Shown here: positions 23,000 to 23,201 of the stretch, piece after piece | Position numbering within the stretch: position 1 is the first letter of the stretch | Layout: every line of letters begins with the position of its first letter | Source of the DNA: Pelomonas sp052436255 | GTDB lineage: Bacteria; Pseudomonadota; Gammaproteobacteria; Burkholderiales; Burkholderiaceae_C | Length of the DNA stretch: 23,201 nucleotides | Reading direction: 5' to 3' | NCBI GenBank assembly: GCA_052436255.1 | Contig: JBQVNP010000083.1 | Span: 1 to 23,201, forward strand | Position numbers and translations under genes: made by a program | The notes under the pieces: generated by a model | Databases searched by the model: none | What the model saw: the letters and a program-made list of their open reading frames with translations, nothing else | Told to the model about the DNA's origin: nothing

Positions 23000-23201
23000 T
23001 CAGATGAACTCGCTGCGCAGCGCGCCGTACAGGCGCTGGAAGCGGGCGTGGCGGGGTTGCAGTTCGGCGGCGAGCTGGGCGTCGGGCTCGGCCACGCGGG
23101 CGATCTCGGGTGTGCGGCAGACCGCGTCGACGCCGCCGCCGCAGGCCAGCCAGGCCAGGCGGGCTGCACCGAGCGCGCCGCCGGCTTCGGCGCCGACGCC
23201 G
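23000..23201 (-). CDS. xylB: Xylulokinase, C-terminal part (gene runs off the window)
   Basis: Only the last 66 or so codons are inside the window, ending at a TGA (23002-23000). The minus-strand frame reads GAEAGGALGAARLAWLACGG, then VCRTPEIARVAEPDA, and ends ARFQRLYGALRSEFI. This matches the C-terminus of FGGY-type xylulokinases (a Gly/Ala-rich helix ending ARLAWLA, then PD..L, and a final R...RLY..L). Xylulokinase phosphorylates D-xylulose to xylulose 5-phosphate after xylose isomerase. Transaldolase lies 43 bp downstream. Another FGGY sugar kinase is possible from so short a piece, but the pentose context supports XylB. Xylose isomerase, if present, would lie further right. Confidence 0.75.
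   Translation of the reverse strand, partial: GVGAEAGGALGAARLAWLACGGGVDAVCRTPEIARVAEPDAQLAAELQPRHARFQRLYGALRSEFI

Overview
The window looks like the chromosome of a GC-rich betaproteobacterium, most likely Burkholderiales (Roseateles/Pelomonas/Mitsuaria-like). I infer this from strong G/C third-position bias, codon choice, tightly overlapping operons and the enzyme repertoire. No rRNA or marker gene is present, so the genus is a guess. No tRNA, rRNA, CRISPR array or intact transposase is visible.

Left part (1-5950), an accessory-looking block. The last codons of an unidentified gene (1-80) are followed by about 350 bp without a gene. Next comes a compact three-gene run: a membrane-anchored DUF2726 protein, an McrB-type AAA+ GTPase and an McrC-type PD-(D/E)XK nuclease. 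This is a modification-dependent restriction (defence) cassette. A convergent gene for a small exported protein of unknown function follows. A gene-free stretch then holds three direct copies of a TGTCGCAGACT motif, perhaps the relic of a mobile-element end. Base composition and codon use look less GC-biased here than to the right.

Middle part (6026-17045), a xylan and pentose locus. It starts with an OmpA-like lipoprotein and an SGNH/GDSL esterase-like lipoprotein that has a near-perfect LacI-type operator palindrome in front of it. On the minus strand, reading leftwards from 13114, lies a four-gene operon with overlapping or nearly touching ends: a GH43 beta-xylosidase, an aldose 1-epimerase, an IlvD/Edd pentonate dehydratase and an RraA-fold aldolase-like protein. 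Divergent from it is one long secreted protein that joins a GH115 alpha-glucuronidase to a GH8 reducing-end exo-oligoxylanase-type domain. Two similar operator-like sites lie between the divergent genes. The likely logic is as follows. Exported enzymes strip acetyl and glucuronic acid groups and shorten glucuronoxylan oligomers. Cytoplasmic GH43 frees xylose, and GalM equilibrates the anomers. The dehydratase and RraA-like protein then handle an oxidised pentose (pentonate). The pentose dehydrogenase and the transporters are not in this window.

Right part (17145-23201). A large exported metzincin-type metalloprotease (DUF5117/DUF4953-like) is followed by a small basic protein of the type often annotated as plasmid stabilization. 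Leftward come a response regulator with a REC-histidine kinase hybrid, transaldolase, and the 3' end of a xylulokinase (found by reading the minus strand to the window edge). Xylulokinase plus transaldolase indicate an isomerase/pentose-phosphate route for xylose alongside the dehydratase route.
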